In this document: in pieces, positions 9,968 to 21,620 of the stretch
Layout of the letters: each line of letters opens with the position of its first letter
Numbering within the stretch: position 1 is the first letter of the stretch
Origin: Hyaloscypha bicolor E
Lineage: Eukaryota > Ascomycota > Leotiomycetes > Helotiales > Hyaloscyphaceae
Direction: 5' to 3'
DNA: 64,000 bases
NCBI RefSeq assembly: GCF_002865645.1
Contig: NW_020194589.1
Span: 2,951,750 to 3,015,749 of the forward strand
Program-made: the position numbers and the translations under genes
Notes under the pieces: model-generated
Told to the model about the DNA's origin: nothing
Database searches by the model: none
What the model saw: only the letters and a program-made list of their open reading frames with translations

Positions 9968-10509
9968 AGACTATTCTTATCAATTATCGGCGTCTTTCGG
10001 AATGGATCAACGGTACAGAGTTATTCATGTGATCTAAAGCATTCAGTGGCGGCCTGTCCCTTGAAAGTATGAGCTTCTTGCCGCTTGCGGAAAGGCTCGA
10101 TGGCACGGAGTGTAATTTGGGCTATATTATGACATCCAGTTGCGAAGCGAAAGAATAATCAAGGACGAAAGATAACAGCAACGTTAGGAACAGGAACAGT
10201 TCTGGCGAATTGTCCTGGTTGACTGGGGGATATTGAGAATGAGTGCCACTTTTCTGTCCACCTCGAGATGAGTTCCTATCTACGGTGACGGAATTAGTCG
10301 ACTAAAATCAATTCACCGCCTTCGGGAAGTGAATTTCTTTGTTGATTGTGCCGTCACCGAGGTCGCCTCAATTTGAAAACAAAGAATTGTTGACGTTCAC
10401 AGCGAGAACGTCTCACTCTCGCCTCTTTCATTTTGGGTACCTCAAATATCTTGGAGTAGCCTTGATTTCGCTGGGGATAATTCATGATCCATATTCTCGA
10501 TCGCTCTAA
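9968..10509. other. Intergenic region
   Basis: No convincing gene. The sequence may contain further remnants of a RING-gene 3' part, but nothing aligned by eye. The leader of the gene at 10510 occupies the last 100 bases. Confidence 0.3.
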
Positions 10510-11679
10510 ATGGCGGATAATGCACTTCCAGAGACATTGTACGAACGCTCAACGACAGTCCCTGCGGACACTGGAGCCGTTACTTTTGTTGGCTCAGAAG
10601 GCAAGAAGTATAAATCGCCGGTGGTGCCCAATTCAATTAAACCAATTAAATCAGACGAAGAAAACCAGTCTACTGGATTTAACACAACTCACAATATGAA
10701 GGACTCGCAACTGATTGAAGAACGAGGCGATATGCAAACCCAGGCGCAACTAGAAAGAACCGAACTAATCGAAAAACATCTAAACTGGCTCCGCAATCGC
10801 AAAGTTCGACCTTGGAACGAGAGAGCAACTTGGTCTCCAAGCGGTTCCAAGTCGGATGTGCAGGTAGAGGATATCACTTGGGGACACGATTCTCCAACCT
10901 TAGACCGCTCGATGCACGATGGAAGCCCAAAGTCCGTCGTTTGGGACGGACTCAATGCACAGCCATTCAGAGACGCCCTCAGATATCAAAACCAAAATGG
11001 CTCTAGCCGCCTCTCTCACATCGAACTCGACGTCCAAGGTCTCGATGCCGACGGAAACCGCCTGCGTGTGCAACGAACCCTCGAAGTAAAGCTTAAAAGC
11101 ACGCATCAAGTCTCAGAACAAGGCAACATCTTGAAAACGACAATGAAACTTAAAAGGGTGCTGACAATCTCACCTCTTAACGCATCTTCGCCCCCGCCAA
11201 CGAGACCAAATGAAAGAGAAGTGTACCAAGGACTCCTCGAGCAAATCGCTCAACACGAAGTCGATAAAGCGCTTGATGAGCGGAACCACTATCTTCGCGC
11301 AGTATTCGGACAGGATGTTGACCACATTCGTACTCGTTGGGAAAGCACGATCCCAGCGCACAAGTGGTCGTTCCAGCTGCCCGAAGTCTGTATTCGAGGT
11401 CCTGATGGGACGACAATAGGGTTGAGGGAGAAGAGGACAGATTCTGCGAGTGGTGGCCAGGTTGTTTTGACGTATACTGTTATGATTGAGCAGGTCCACG
11501 GTGGGCACAGAAAGGATCATTTGTTTGACTTACCGAGTGAAGGGTGTGAGAGTGAGAGACAGATTCGTCAGGCGAGGTGGTCGATTTCTTCTGCGATTAA
11601 TAGGTGTATTGCTTCTGGTTCTGCGGAGAGATTTGTGTTGGATAGGTGGGTGCATGGTGCTTTGCCGCCGTGCGAGTAA
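10510..11679 (+). CDS. Uncharacterised fungal protein, 389 residues
   Basis: A single uninterrupted frame of 389 codons starts at ATG 10510 (MADNALPETLYER). I do not recognise the family. The N-terminal 90 residues are polar. A stretch around residues 150-235 reads as alternating beta strands (SHIELDVQGLDADGNRLRV, TLEVKLKSTHQV). The C-terminal third is again mixed alpha/beta with several Trp residues. There is no signal peptide, membrane segment or Cys cluster. It lies directly after the RING array on the same strand but shares no obvious motif with it. The length and codon pattern make it a credible gene; the function is unknown. Confidence 0.7.
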   Translation: MADNALPETLYERSTTVPADTGAVTFVGSEGKKYKSPVVPNSIKPIKSDEENQSTGFNTTHNMKDSQLIEERGDMQTQAQLERTELIEKHLNWLRNRKVRPWNERATWSPSGSKSDVQVEDITWGHDSPTLDRSMHDGSPKSVVWDGLNAQPFRDALRYQNQNGSSRLSHIELDVQGLDADGNRLRVQRTLEVKLKSTHQVSEQGNILKTTMKLKRVLTISPLNASSPPPTRPNEREVYQGLLEQIAQHEVDKALDERNHYLRAVFGQDVDHIRTRWESTIPAHKWSFQLPEVCIRGPDGTTIGLREKRTDSASGGQVVLTYTVMIEQVHGGHRKDHLFDLPSEGCESERQIRQARWSISSAINRCIASGSAERFVLDRWVHGALPPCE

Positions 11680-12867
11680 GCAAGCGGAAGGAACCTGGGG
11701 AGTGTGTGCCCAACACTTGCGCGTCCTTTCCTTCGGCCGAGGGGTCTCATGGCGGATTTTTGGATTAGTGAAAATCGTTTTTCCAAAACCCCAAGGGCGG
11801 GTGGATGGGAAGGAGGCTGGTGGGTACTTATGGTAGGAGAGCGCGGCCGTTGATTTTGATAGAATAGCAAAAAGGCATTTTTGAACATGATGGTCATTCC
11901 GGAAGTTCTACTCCCCACAAGTCGAAAGGAAATGAACCGGAGGAAAATGTTTTCAAGTCTTCCAGGTCTCTAAAAACAATCGAGGTTCTAATGCGCATAT
12001 AGCTGTTTCCTGAGTAGTGCTCCATGCCTAGTGCGCTAGGGTAGACGAGGGAGGGAAAACCCCTAGTATTCCGGTAGTAAAAACGTGAGTGAGGCGTGGA
12101 TGAAGAGCTTCAAGCACTATCAAAGGAATACACAATACCACACCTTTGCGTATAATAACCAAATCATTCAAAAGGCTCTCCATGGGCTAGCAAATGATAT
12201 GCTGTGCTGCTAAGTTTTGCTTCGTGGTTTGTGCGGCCGCACCCTGCTTGATGGCTTGCTTGGTGGAGGACAATTGCTCCTTCGGTTGTGCAGTCTTCGA
12301 GTTTGTTCTTGTTATTCTAATCCCGCAAGTTGATGGCAGGATTGTTACAGGCTCCTATTTGGGGTTTGTACTCTCACCTTGGGTACGCAATTTCTTGCGC
12401 TGGAGCTTTTGTATACGCTCTTAATCTTGACGATCCCATGCTCACCGAGCGCATCCTCCTGTGCATATGTAAGAGGTTCGAAATTTTGCGACGCTCGACG
12501 TTGGCTCCGTGGCCTCAGCCAGTTCTAGCTAGAATCGGGTAAAGGGTCAGCGTCAGTCAGGTTTCTTAAGGTGGGACCGACATTCTCGAGGAGCTGCATT
12601 CCCATTCCCATTCCCACCATTTCGCATCCTTTTCTATAAGGTCTTCCCTTTCATGTCTCCTCATACATAGCATCACTTTGTTCCTAACGTTCATAATCTG
12701 GATTCCTCGACATCATATCCATAATTTCATAGCTTAGCTTCACTTTCGGCCGAATTGTAGGCCACACTTTCAGTCTTTCATCCCTGTCATTTCTTAAGAG
12801 GTCACTGACATGCAAATCAGATAACTTATCTACCAATGGGCTACTTTTCAGATCCCCTTAACTCTTT
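11680..12867. other. Intergenic region with doubtful short frames
   Basis: Two overlapping frames (12194-12424 and 12332-12542) contain hydrophobic, Cys-rich stretches such as APIWGLYSHLGYAISCAG. Neither has a convincing start, length or family, so they may be remnants of a membrane-protein gene. The repeated 'cattcccattcccattcccacc' near 12598-12620 is a short pyrimidine-rich repeat. Confidence 0.3.
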
Positions 12868-13188
12868 ATGGAGTTTGCAAAAGTTCTGGCATGTTTTGAA
12901 AACGAAGCCACCGGGGTCAAATCCCTTCGAACCACCTCTAGAGTGTGGACAATATCTCGACTTCGTCACGGATCTTTGCATACGTCGTATACAAGGTTTC
13001 TCTTAATCATGATGGCTATCCTCATTCTTTACATGACTTTCATAATATGGTGTATGATAAATATGCACAAGAAAGTGTTGAGGAGACTGGCTGACGGTAC
13101 TCCTGAGGGAGGGAGGCGGGAATTAGATAGGGGTTTAGAGTTTCGCGGTATAAGCAAAGGAGACGCTGAGGACCGCCTTCAAAGATGA
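12868..13188 (+). CDS. Possible small single-pass membrane protein
   Basis: ATG 12868 opens a 106-codon frame. One strong hydrophobic segment, at about residues 44-65 (FLLIMMAILILYMTFIIWCM), is followed by a basic then charged tail. This is the pattern of a single-pass membrane protein with a short cytosolic domain. There is no family match I can name and no homologous neighbour. A chance frame remains a serious alternative. Confidence 0.35.
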   Translation: MEFAKVLACFENEATGVKSLRTTSRVWTISRLRHGSLHTSYTRFLLIMMAILILYMTFIIWCMINMHKKVLRRLADGTPEGGRRELDRGLEFRGISKGDAEDRLQR

Positions 13189-13688
13189 GAGATATAAAGA
13201 AGCGGGGCAGTGCTGAAGCAGAAGGGATTTGACTGGATCGAGGGATTGCTTAATTGAAAAAGTTACCTTCGACGACCAGCTCGGCTCCAAACAAAGTTCA
13301 GTCTCCCACTCAGTGTTTATGGTACCTTTTAGAGTTCTATTCCTTCGATCGCACTTCCGCCAATCTGACAGGATATTTGAGAAATGAATCAGTCTTCAAA
13401 TCTTCGGAACAAATTCGGCAGAGCACTCGCTCATTGGTGGGCATTACAACATAGGGAAAGACCAGAGACGACCCAGGACCTGCATTCGTCAATATTCATT
13501 TCGATCAACTCGCCAAGGGCCAAAGCCAAGCTCTCGAGTAATTCTAGAGACTGGCCCCATCCATCAGCGCCTGGCAATGCACCATTATCCATCCACCCCC
13601 ATTGATTGAAACGCCATGCTAAAGCTTAACCAGGTAAACAAACCCATCCCCATCCCCATAATCTTTATGTCTGCGGCCCTAGAACTTT
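13189..13688. other. Intergenic region, 3' flank of EDC3
   Basis: No gene is seen. The last part, with repeated 'cccatccccat' and a short poly-pyrimidine run, is the probable 3' untranslated region of the minus-strand gene that ends at 13689. Confidence 0.4.
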
Positions 13689-15922
13689 TCACTCCGCTCC
13701 ACCTTGAAACCGCATACCCAGAACCCAGCTCCCCTCAAATTCAACTCCTCTCCTAATCTTCGTGCCAGCCTTCTTCCACACCGCAGCTCCAAGACCAATA
13801 TCAGCGACGAAGAGCTGCCACTCGTTGCCCGAGACAATACCGTCCTCATCCACAACTCCCTCACCCAAAGCCATCGTCTCGAGTAGACCCTTCTTTGGAG
13901 CTCCCATAGCTACAACATACTTGGAGTGAATGTAAAGCTGTCTTCCATCAATAATGCTGACTTTACCAGATGTAGGATCGATGCCTGTAGGGATATCAAT
14001 GGCTAGGACTGAAGCTTTGCTTCGATTTGCCCATTCGATGAGTTCGTAAGCTGTGGCTTGATCGCCTGTTCTCAGTTCTTCGAAAGATATTGTAAGGCCC
14101 AGGAGACCGTCGATTATAAGTTCAATTGGAGCGTCAAGAGACTTGGTAAATTCAAGAAGCTCGACCTTGTTGACGATCTTGCCTCCGAAGCCGCGGAAGA
14201 CCTTGATTTGACGTCTCAGTCCAACCAGGAGTTCCGACTCCCGTTCAAGGCCAAGGACGCAAACAACGACATTGAGGCTGTGGTTTCGAATGTGTCGACC
14301 AGCTGCTACTGCTCGCATACCGCTCTTGTTGTTTCCTGCATAGACGACAACAGTTGGAACATAGGAAGCCTTTCCTTGGGTCAAGCCTCGTCCACCGGTG
14401 TTCAGAGCCGACAAAGCAACTTCAGCGATACCACGACCAGAATTTTCCGTCATCATATCTTCCGACAAGCCCAGCTCGTTGTCTGCAATGTTTTCAAGAT
14501 TGAGCATCTGCAAAGCTGAGATAGGCTCACAACGGCGATCAGACGGGACAAGGAAGAAAGCAGGCTTCGCGGCTGGCGTTGGAATCTGCGAATTGTCAGG
14601 ACAAGGCAACATTTAAATAGAGGTGAGAAACCTACTGAAAGTGTACGAGCTGGCTGAATGCCGGGAATACCAGCACTTCCCTTTCGAGAAACAGGTCGAT
14701 GATTGTTGCCCAACTTGCTCTCCGCCCTACCACCTCTACGAGAGGTCCTACCGCTGCCAGTATCTCGCTGACTTGTCCTCTCCTCGACCTCGCTATCTCC
14801 AGCCTCGCTCTTCCAAGCATCGCGGTCAACTCTGCCATTAGGCATATCAAGAACATTCTCCGTAGGATGAAGATTCTTGCCACCTGCTGTGCCAGGCTTT
14901 GCCCTTGGCAATCTGTTGTGCGCGACCAACCGATCATCCTCGGCAATTGTATCCTCAGCTTGTATTTGATTGAAGACCGTCTTCTTGTCGAACTTGGCCA
15001 GGCTGCCTTCAAAGTCAAAATCGCCCATCTCTTGCACATCCGTAGCATCCTCTGTCGCCCAGCCGTTCTCCTCAGTCTTCCCATTTCTCCGCCCCTTCTT
15101 CTTCAGCGTAGAAAAGGGTTGAAACGACGGGTTAGGTTCGAGCAATGGTGTTTGTCTCCAGCCCTTCGCATCCAGTAACGGCGTTTGTCTCCAACCTTTC
15201 GTCTTCGTGATCTCCTTCACAGGTGTGACAGTAATGGTAGGATCTTGTGGCGTCTCCTCCCTCTCCTTTCTACCCTTCCGTTTTCGTGCTCTCTTTCCTT
15301 GGACTTTTGCACTTGGTTGCGCAAAGGCTATGTGTGCCGCTCCATCTAGTTCCTCCAAGGTTACAGCTTGTGCATTACCTGCCTCATCTTCTACCACACT
15401 GATCTTCTGCATGGGCTCTACTAATTGTGCAGCAGGGGGTGGTACATGGTTAACCACTGGCCTCTCCTCCCTACCCGTAGCAGTTCTTGACGACTCGACC
15501 CGTTCCATTGATGTAGAGGTCCATTGATTCGGTATAGAAGGTCGACTGACTGGCGTTGGTCGCTTGCCTACACTCAGGATGGCTGGATCTTCGAATGTCT
15601 TTGTTGGTTGGGGGACTGGAGTAGCTTTCGGCGGAGCTGGCTCATTCGCCTGAAGATTCTCATTGCCAGCTTCAACCAACTCTACAATCTCTGCAGCATT
15701 GATTGCGAACTCGGGGACGTATTTGCCGTTAGCTGGACATGTGACTGAAGCAAAAAAGTTAGCATGGTTCAGGATTGAGCTCGATGCGCGAAGAAATGTC
15801 TCACCATTTCGCAAGGTCAAGCTCTTGCCGGGCTCAATGCCACTGACTACCCCTCTTAGCTGAGCTCCCGGCGGAGAGCTGAGCGTCACCAACATGGTGA
15901 GCCCAATGAAGGTGTTCGACAT
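13689..15922 (-). CDS. EDC3: Enhancer of mRNA decapping 3 (Edc3)
   Basis: Edc3 is a P-body scaffold that binds the decapping enzyme Dcp1/Dcp2 and the helicase Dhh1. Three exons on the minus strand (15922-15805, 15744-14636, 14585-13689) give 707 residues. The N-terminal LSm-type domain starts MSNTFIGLTMLVTLSSPPGA. The middle is a disordered, charged region with the FDF motif (GDFDFEGSLAKFDKKTVFN) used to bind Dhh1. The C-terminus is a YjeF-N Rossmann domain (VVVYAGNNKSGMRAVAAGRH, VLAIDIPTGIDPTSG). Intron 1 (15745-15804) is 60 bp, a multiple of three with no in-frame stop, and its removal joins TLRN to VTCPANGKY. Intron 2 (14586-14635) is 50 bp with donor GTAGGT. Within the central region the segment KGWRQTPLL is duplicated in tandem. 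Confidence 0.92.
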
Positions 15923-16739
15923 GTTGGGATTGGTGTCGTTTGTCCCACCGTGTCAGATCTTTTGTGCCCTAATCCTGTCATACAATGGGAGTGGAGCTAA
16001 AAAGCTGAAATATGTTGTGGGTGGCGACCAGATGTTTGCTGGGAAGTTTGGTTGTAGGACTGAAGGCGGTCTCCTGCAGTCTGCAGAATAGTTGACGTGG
16101 TGAGAATAAGCTTTGAGGGGGATGCGAGGTCTAAGACCAAGTACATATTCCCCCGGTGTTCGATCACCTCTTTCGCGCTCGGACCTCCTCTTATCGATAA
16201 GCCTCGTTCGGATTTCTTTACTTCGTCTCGACCTTTTCAAGTCCTGGTAAGATATATTGAAAAAGGTGAACTAGGACAAAGAGCATGAAGTGTGGGGACA
16301 CGCTTTAATACTTGCAATTTTGAAATAGTCTTACATGGTTGCGAATCCCGTGTTCACTTAAGCAATGATTGTGCAATTCCTCCTCGGGACAATGAGAGAA
16401 CTTCAGTTCAGGACTTGGGGTTAGTGCCAAAAGTTTGTTCATACAATGATCTCGCAATCTTGAAGTTTTCCCTTGCTTTTTAAAGATCACCAAATTGTGT
16501 TTGGTGAGCACATCTATGCTGACTTCGACCTCTGAAGGTGGATGCCAAGCAGGCCTATACCTGATAGCAGCTGCTCTAATTATAACTTCTTCAAATCCGT
16601 TGGACTCCTTCCAACTGCCACCCCTCTCCCAAACTGCATTTCTACAGTCCAATGCAAGATCATAAGTCTAGACAGAGCAAACCGACCGCAAACGCCAAAC
16701 AATGCTTTGATATACTGCTGCAGAATCAACACAACCCGC
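15923..16739. other. Intergenic region between EDC3 and PIF1
   Basis: This holds the 5' leader of EDC3 and the 3' flank of PIF1, both on the minus strand. The short frames here lack domains, and I see no RNA gene. Confidence 0.4.
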
Positions 16740-19630
16740 TCAACCATAAGCAGCCCTGGCTGCTTCCTGATGCTCGTCCTCGTCATATTCCCAACCACTC
16801 GCCTGCTCCTTCATATACTCCTCTTCGTATGACTTGGCTTTCTTCGTAGCTGGCGGTTTGACCACCTTCGGATGCTCCATGGCTTGATTGACACTGTACA
16901 GGCTGTCGTAAAACTGTGCTACCCTTGGATGTGCCATAACTTTTTTCTTGTCGAAATTATGCACTTCGAGACCAGCTTGGGTAGTTGCTCGACTGAGGGC
17001 GACATAGGCTTGACCTTTTTCGAATACTCTCTTAAGATCTATCTTGACACGCTCAAGAGTCTGACCTTGTGCCTTGTGGATCGAAAGAGCCCATGCAAGG
17101 ATGAGTGGTATTTGTTGTCGTTGGGCCTGAACTTCACCAGTTGGGAGTTCAACCTTCCATTCTTCAGGCTGGACAAGCATTGCCCTGCTGGTTCCATCGG
17201 CAAGAGAAAACTGCACGAGAGGCAAGTCGATCCCAGCAGCTGCAGAGAACTCCTTTTTAGAGGAAAACTTGGCTTTGATGCTCGAAAAGCGAGTACGCGT
17301 TTCCTCGTCCATCTCCTCAATGTCTTCCGGTGTAATATCATCACGGAACAATTCTTCGTTGTTCTGATAGATCTCAAAAGTCTTCTCATCCATGAAGGCA
17401 ATTACCTTTCCAAGGGAGCCGTTGACCAGCGCATCATCTATGTTCTTGATAAGCATCACTTGTGCGCCTTTCTTCAATTCTAGGGTCTTCGGTGCCATCA
17501 TGTTGGCCAGTAATTTTTCACGCATCGCCAAATCCGTAATAGTTCCAGTGTCGATTGCGTCGTATTTGTAGAGCTTTCCAACCAATGCACGCATCTTCAT
17601 GGCATTGGAGTTCTCGACCTCGTTTCTAGTCGGGAAGCTACCACATTGTCAGCCTTTCCAAACGCAAAAAATGGGACTTGAACGTACAGCTCGGTTGCCT
17701 CTAAGCTGTCTTCATAGTTGATTCTGCGGCTCATCTTGCGAAATGCTGCCACCGTGTCATTGGTGATCTTCCCCAGTCGCATTTCGTTGAGCATGTTAGC
17801 AAATACTATCTTCACGTCAGCCATGTACTCATTGTCAGAGATGGTAGAAGTTGTACCGGGATCCTTTTGACGGAAAACTTCCGTCAGTCCAATTGTGTGA
17901 TGAATAGCAGTAGACCACGTGCCGGCATCAAACGCAAATTTGACTCCTCTCGCCTTGCTGTCATAATCCGGTACTGGTGGCAGCTGGAAGAAATCGCCAG
18001 TAATAACAAGTTGGATCCCTCCAAATGGTCGACCATTGTTGCGCATGGTTCTAGCGATTCCTTCGAGTTTGTCGAACAGGTCACCATCCACCATAGAAAT
18101 CTCGTCAATGATCAAGATCTTCGTTTTTATCCAGCGATTCTTCGCTTTCTGATTTCGCCTGATCTTCTTTACCAGCTGTGGCACATCCTCCTTACCAAGT
18201 CCAATTCCACCAAAGCTATGCAATGTGACACCGCCAATGTTGCAGGCAGCCAAACCTGTAGAAGCGGTAACGGCCACACGGTCAGGCTCTCGCGAGTACT
18301 TCTTCTTCAAATTGTCAATGATGGCTCGCATCAAAACCGATTTGCCCGTTCCAGCAGATCCAGTGAAGAATACACTTTTCGATTGATTCACGACCAATTC
18401 GAGGACTCTGTTCTGCTCTGAGCTAAGGCTGATTGGCGTCATAACAGCTTTCACTTTCTTTTTGCCATTGTAACCCTCCATCTCAGCGTCCCCCGACTTT
18501 TTTGCCGCTTTCTGTTTGTCCTTGAACTTCTTCTTTTCTTCTGCAATTGCACTGCCGGTGGTGTTCCAGGGCAAATGCTTGTCTTTAGCGTGAGGTGTGA
18601 AATCCCATTTGGTTGCTTGGCCGTTACCCGGATTTGGGCAATCCTTCGTATAATGATCATCCTTTTTGCACCGGAAGCAGGTCTTACGCTGCGAAGACCC
18701 AGACGCCGCAAGAGATGCCATAGCATCGTCCTTTTCTTCCAATACAGCAGCAGCCTGATCCTTTTCTGCTTGCTCCTGAAGCCACGGCAGTGTTCTGCGC
18801 TTAGCAGGCCGAGTACTAGGCTCGGTGACTTTTGATAATGGGTGTTTTCCCTGCTGTTGTGTAACGGATGATGCGGTTGCAGGCAATCGATGGGATGGCG
18901 AAGACGACGACCATGAAACTGCACTGCTTGGGAGATTTTGCGATGAGCTTGGCTGGTTATTTTGGTGTAGTAATTTTGGAAGGGTGTATGGTGATGGGGG
19001 TGGAGCTGTCAACTTTTGAGAAGAAGGCTTGGGTGGCGCTGCCATGGACGTGGGGAATTCGAAGTCCATATCAAGATCAAGGTCGGCATCGTCGTCAAAG
19101 TCATTCTCGTCGAAAAGGACGCCATGGTGGCTCGAGGCAGGAAGCTTGGACGGAACCGGAGCTTCTTGTGTAAGGTCAATGGTATCAGGCGAGTACTGGA
19201 AGGAATCTTGCTTGGTCAGGACCGAAGACAAGGCAGATTTTGTTGGGATCGATGTGAAGCTCGGAGATTTTCTCTTGATAGATGGCTTGATGTTTGGTGT
19301 TTTCGCACGGAGCGGGTTTGCAGGGTTCGTATATCCAGTAAAGGCACCGATAGATTGTGACTGACGGGCCTTCTTGAATTGCTCCTGGATGTTGCCATTT
19401 TGAGCAGGACTGCTGGACGGGAAGAGTTGTTTCGCAAGATCATTCGAAGGCGGCGCTGCCTTGGCTGCACGGCTTAACATGGCGTCTGCAATCGAAGAGT
19501 ATGGGACTCTCGTAGTCGGTGCATTGGAAGTAGAGTGTCGATAAAGGGGTGTCCACGCTTTCCAGCAACTCGCAAGCTGTCCTCGAGTGGCAAGAGAGAA
19601 GACTGGAAAGCGGATCCAGCCAGCCGGCAT
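16740..19630 (-). CDS. PIF1: PIF1-family DNA helicase with N-terminal CCHC zinc knuckle
   Basis: Pif1 is a 5'-to-3' DNA helicase that unwinds G-quadruplexes and removes telomerase, and works in nucleus and mitochondria. One required intron at 17638-17687 (50 bp, donor GTACGT) joins the exons at [18 protein letters not shown] second probable intron at 17806-17856 (51 bp, GTACAA...GATAG with a CTGAC branch) is in frame, and its removal gives the family motif [18 protein letters not shown]. The product is about 929 residues without it. Walker A is [10 protein letters not shown] (about 423-431), Walker B is ILIIDEISM, and motif VI is [15 protein letters not shown] knuckle ([14 protein letters not shown]) is at about 318-331. 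The first residues are basic and aromatic like a mitochondrial presequence, and a second ATG at residue 51 could start a nuclear form, as in yeast. Confidence 0.92.
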
Positions 19631-20700
19631 ACAATTGATCGAGGGGAGCTTGAGAATTGCGGTTAATCCATCAAGCAGAGCTGGAATAGAGCTTTCGAGG
19701 TCGTCCTTCGCTTTTCTCGAGGTGTTTCGCGACAGTCATGGGAAACCGCGTTTTCGGTGGCGCCGTGCTAGTCCAAATCGGGTTAGAACTAGTGTTATCA
19801 TCCGCACGTTCAAGTCAATCCAAATCTAACATCAACGGGAATGCGTTCCCTATATACTCATCACTGACGTGCCTCGCTTGTTACAGATGGACACACCATT
19901 CGCATGGTATCGTTTATCAGCTGCGTCCAGCTGTATGTCACTAGCGCCACCGCAGTTGGCCCTCCATCCATGCCTCCACTGCGTTACAGCTGGACACAGT
20001 CTTTCAGATCGCGTTCCACGCTAAATCCTGTCTGGCACGTACTACATCCACGCACGTTCCAGGGGCCAATTAAGTGTTCGACAAAAAGGAATTGGTAATC
20101 GAGTCTTTGTCTCTTTCCGCTGCGCAGTTACTTACGTTCCAGCGTTCCAGCGTTCCAGGGGAATCATATATAAAACGCTGGCACCTTTTTCCTGGAACCC
20201 GAGTATCTGCAACTGCGTTGCTGCCCCGTTGAGCGCGAGAAGCCCGTCGACGACACGACCTCTCTCCTGCTGCTTGGTCGAAGACCCTCACCCGTTGCTT
20301 CCTCATTTATGAGGTTCTAGTGTTGCTGTCATCCTATGACTTCTATTGTTGCGTTGTGTGCGAAGCCCACGTCTATCTGTTGCTTCCTTATCCGTCAGGC
20401 CGAGGTTCTACTGTTGCTTGTTGCTGGGGCGAGCCCTGTCGAGTCACCCTCCTCGTGCGTGTGTGTGGTACCACACTCTATCTGTTGCCCTCCGCCAGTC
20501 ACGCGAACTACGTCTCTCAACTCACACCAAGCGCCCCAGGGGGGGCCCCGCTTTCTCACGAACCTGCAATCCAAAGCTTTGCTTGGGCTAGTTAAATTCA
20601 TTTTCATTTTTTTCATCCGTTAAATTCGATTCATCTACATATGAGATCTTACATCCTTCTTTTCTATTCATTAATTTCGTCTCTACTCTTCCTTCTCCTC
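19631..20700. repeat. Repeat-rich intergenic DNA between PIF1 and a decayed gene
   Basis: The motif TTACAG(A/C)TGGACACA occurs near 19882 and 19984, with an inverted version (gtccagctgta) near 19927. The unit CGTTCCAG occurs about five times between 20052 and 20160, three of them in direct tandem. From about 20260 to 20500 a diverged duplication is visible: GAGGTTCTA(G/C)TGTTGCT at 20310 and 20402, and TCTATCTGTTGC at 20371 and 20477. No ORF with features is present. This may be an old transposon remnant or a low-copy repeat; the origin is not established. Confidence 0.5.
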
Positions 20701-21187
20701 TAACGCCACATCTGGCGTAAATGGGAACGTCTTCAAGGCAAACGACTTTGCCATCTCCTCGTCCGACCGCCCCTCGTTCTTTCCTTCCTCCATGTACCCC
20801 TTCCACAGCTCTTCCCCTTTCGCATGCCTATACTCTGTCAACGAGCTACCGTTAACTACTAATTCTTCCCATAATTGGGCCCCCTTTATACTCGCATATT
20901 GCAGCCATAACTGTTCACCAAACTCGTACCCATAATCGACGTCCCACGCCGTTAAACTATGATACTCTTCCCCGGATCTCGGTACACAGCCCAGCTAAGC
21001 TTCCCGTCCTCCTCCGAGTACTCGCGCAGAACCTCCCAACTACCGGGAAATTTGATTATTTCCCAATCAATGGCATATGGTTTGTCTATCGACAGAATCA
21101 GGTCACTTCAAGAGATCACCAGAGGTTCAAAGTCACCAGCATCGTTTACGTAGAGACCTCCCGAGGTCGTGTCAATTACAGTCTGCC
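20701..21187 (-). pseudogene. Decayed protein-coding gene (3' part), family unknown
   Basis: On the minus strand a protein-like sequence is readable from about 21187 to a stop at 20701, interrupted by an in-frame TGA (near 21115) and a frameshift (near 20965). The order is DTTSGGLYVNDAGDFEPLVI, stop, then IDKPYAIDWEIIKFPGSWEV and EYSEEDGKLSWAVYRDPGKS, then in the next frame EEYHSLTAWDVDYGYEFGEQ onwards to the final stop. The three pieces are collinear, rich in aromatic and acidic residues, and look like one eroded globular protein. I cannot name the family. The upstream part is missing or merged into the flank of the next gene, and no start codon is seen. Confidence 0.6.
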
Positions 21188-21620
21188 TGACTACACACCC
21201 TTATGTAACTACCCACTTCTTCCACTAACGGCAACGAGACGTTCAGACCAATAAACTGGGTAGTCGCTAAAAGTAGATTCGTGGACTCATGAGACGAGAG
21301 GCGAGAGAATGGAGCCACAATCAAATGCCGAGTTTCCAAAGAGCCGACCAAACCAAGGAAAACAACTTTTTGTCGACCGCTTGAATCACCCATTCCAACC
21401 TTAATGAACACAGAAATTTGTAATCGAAAGAGCATCTTCAAATAAAAAATCCTATGCACCATGCAGATCGGCCTAGTCGAAGAAGAACGACCCGAGCACA
21501 GGAACAGATGCAGAAAGAAAGTATGCGCTGCCCAAATTGATAACCCGAAATGATCCTCCATGAAGCCACCCAAATCGTCAATGTTGACATCAAGGTCCAG
21601 ATATGATCGAGAATGATACC

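Noticed and set aside
13704..15863. Plus-strand frames opposite EDC3
   Set aside because: Antisense shadows of well-supported exons.
20320..20623. Three overlapping plus-strand frames in the repeat block
   Set aside because: All three phases are open because of the repeats; none has a domain.
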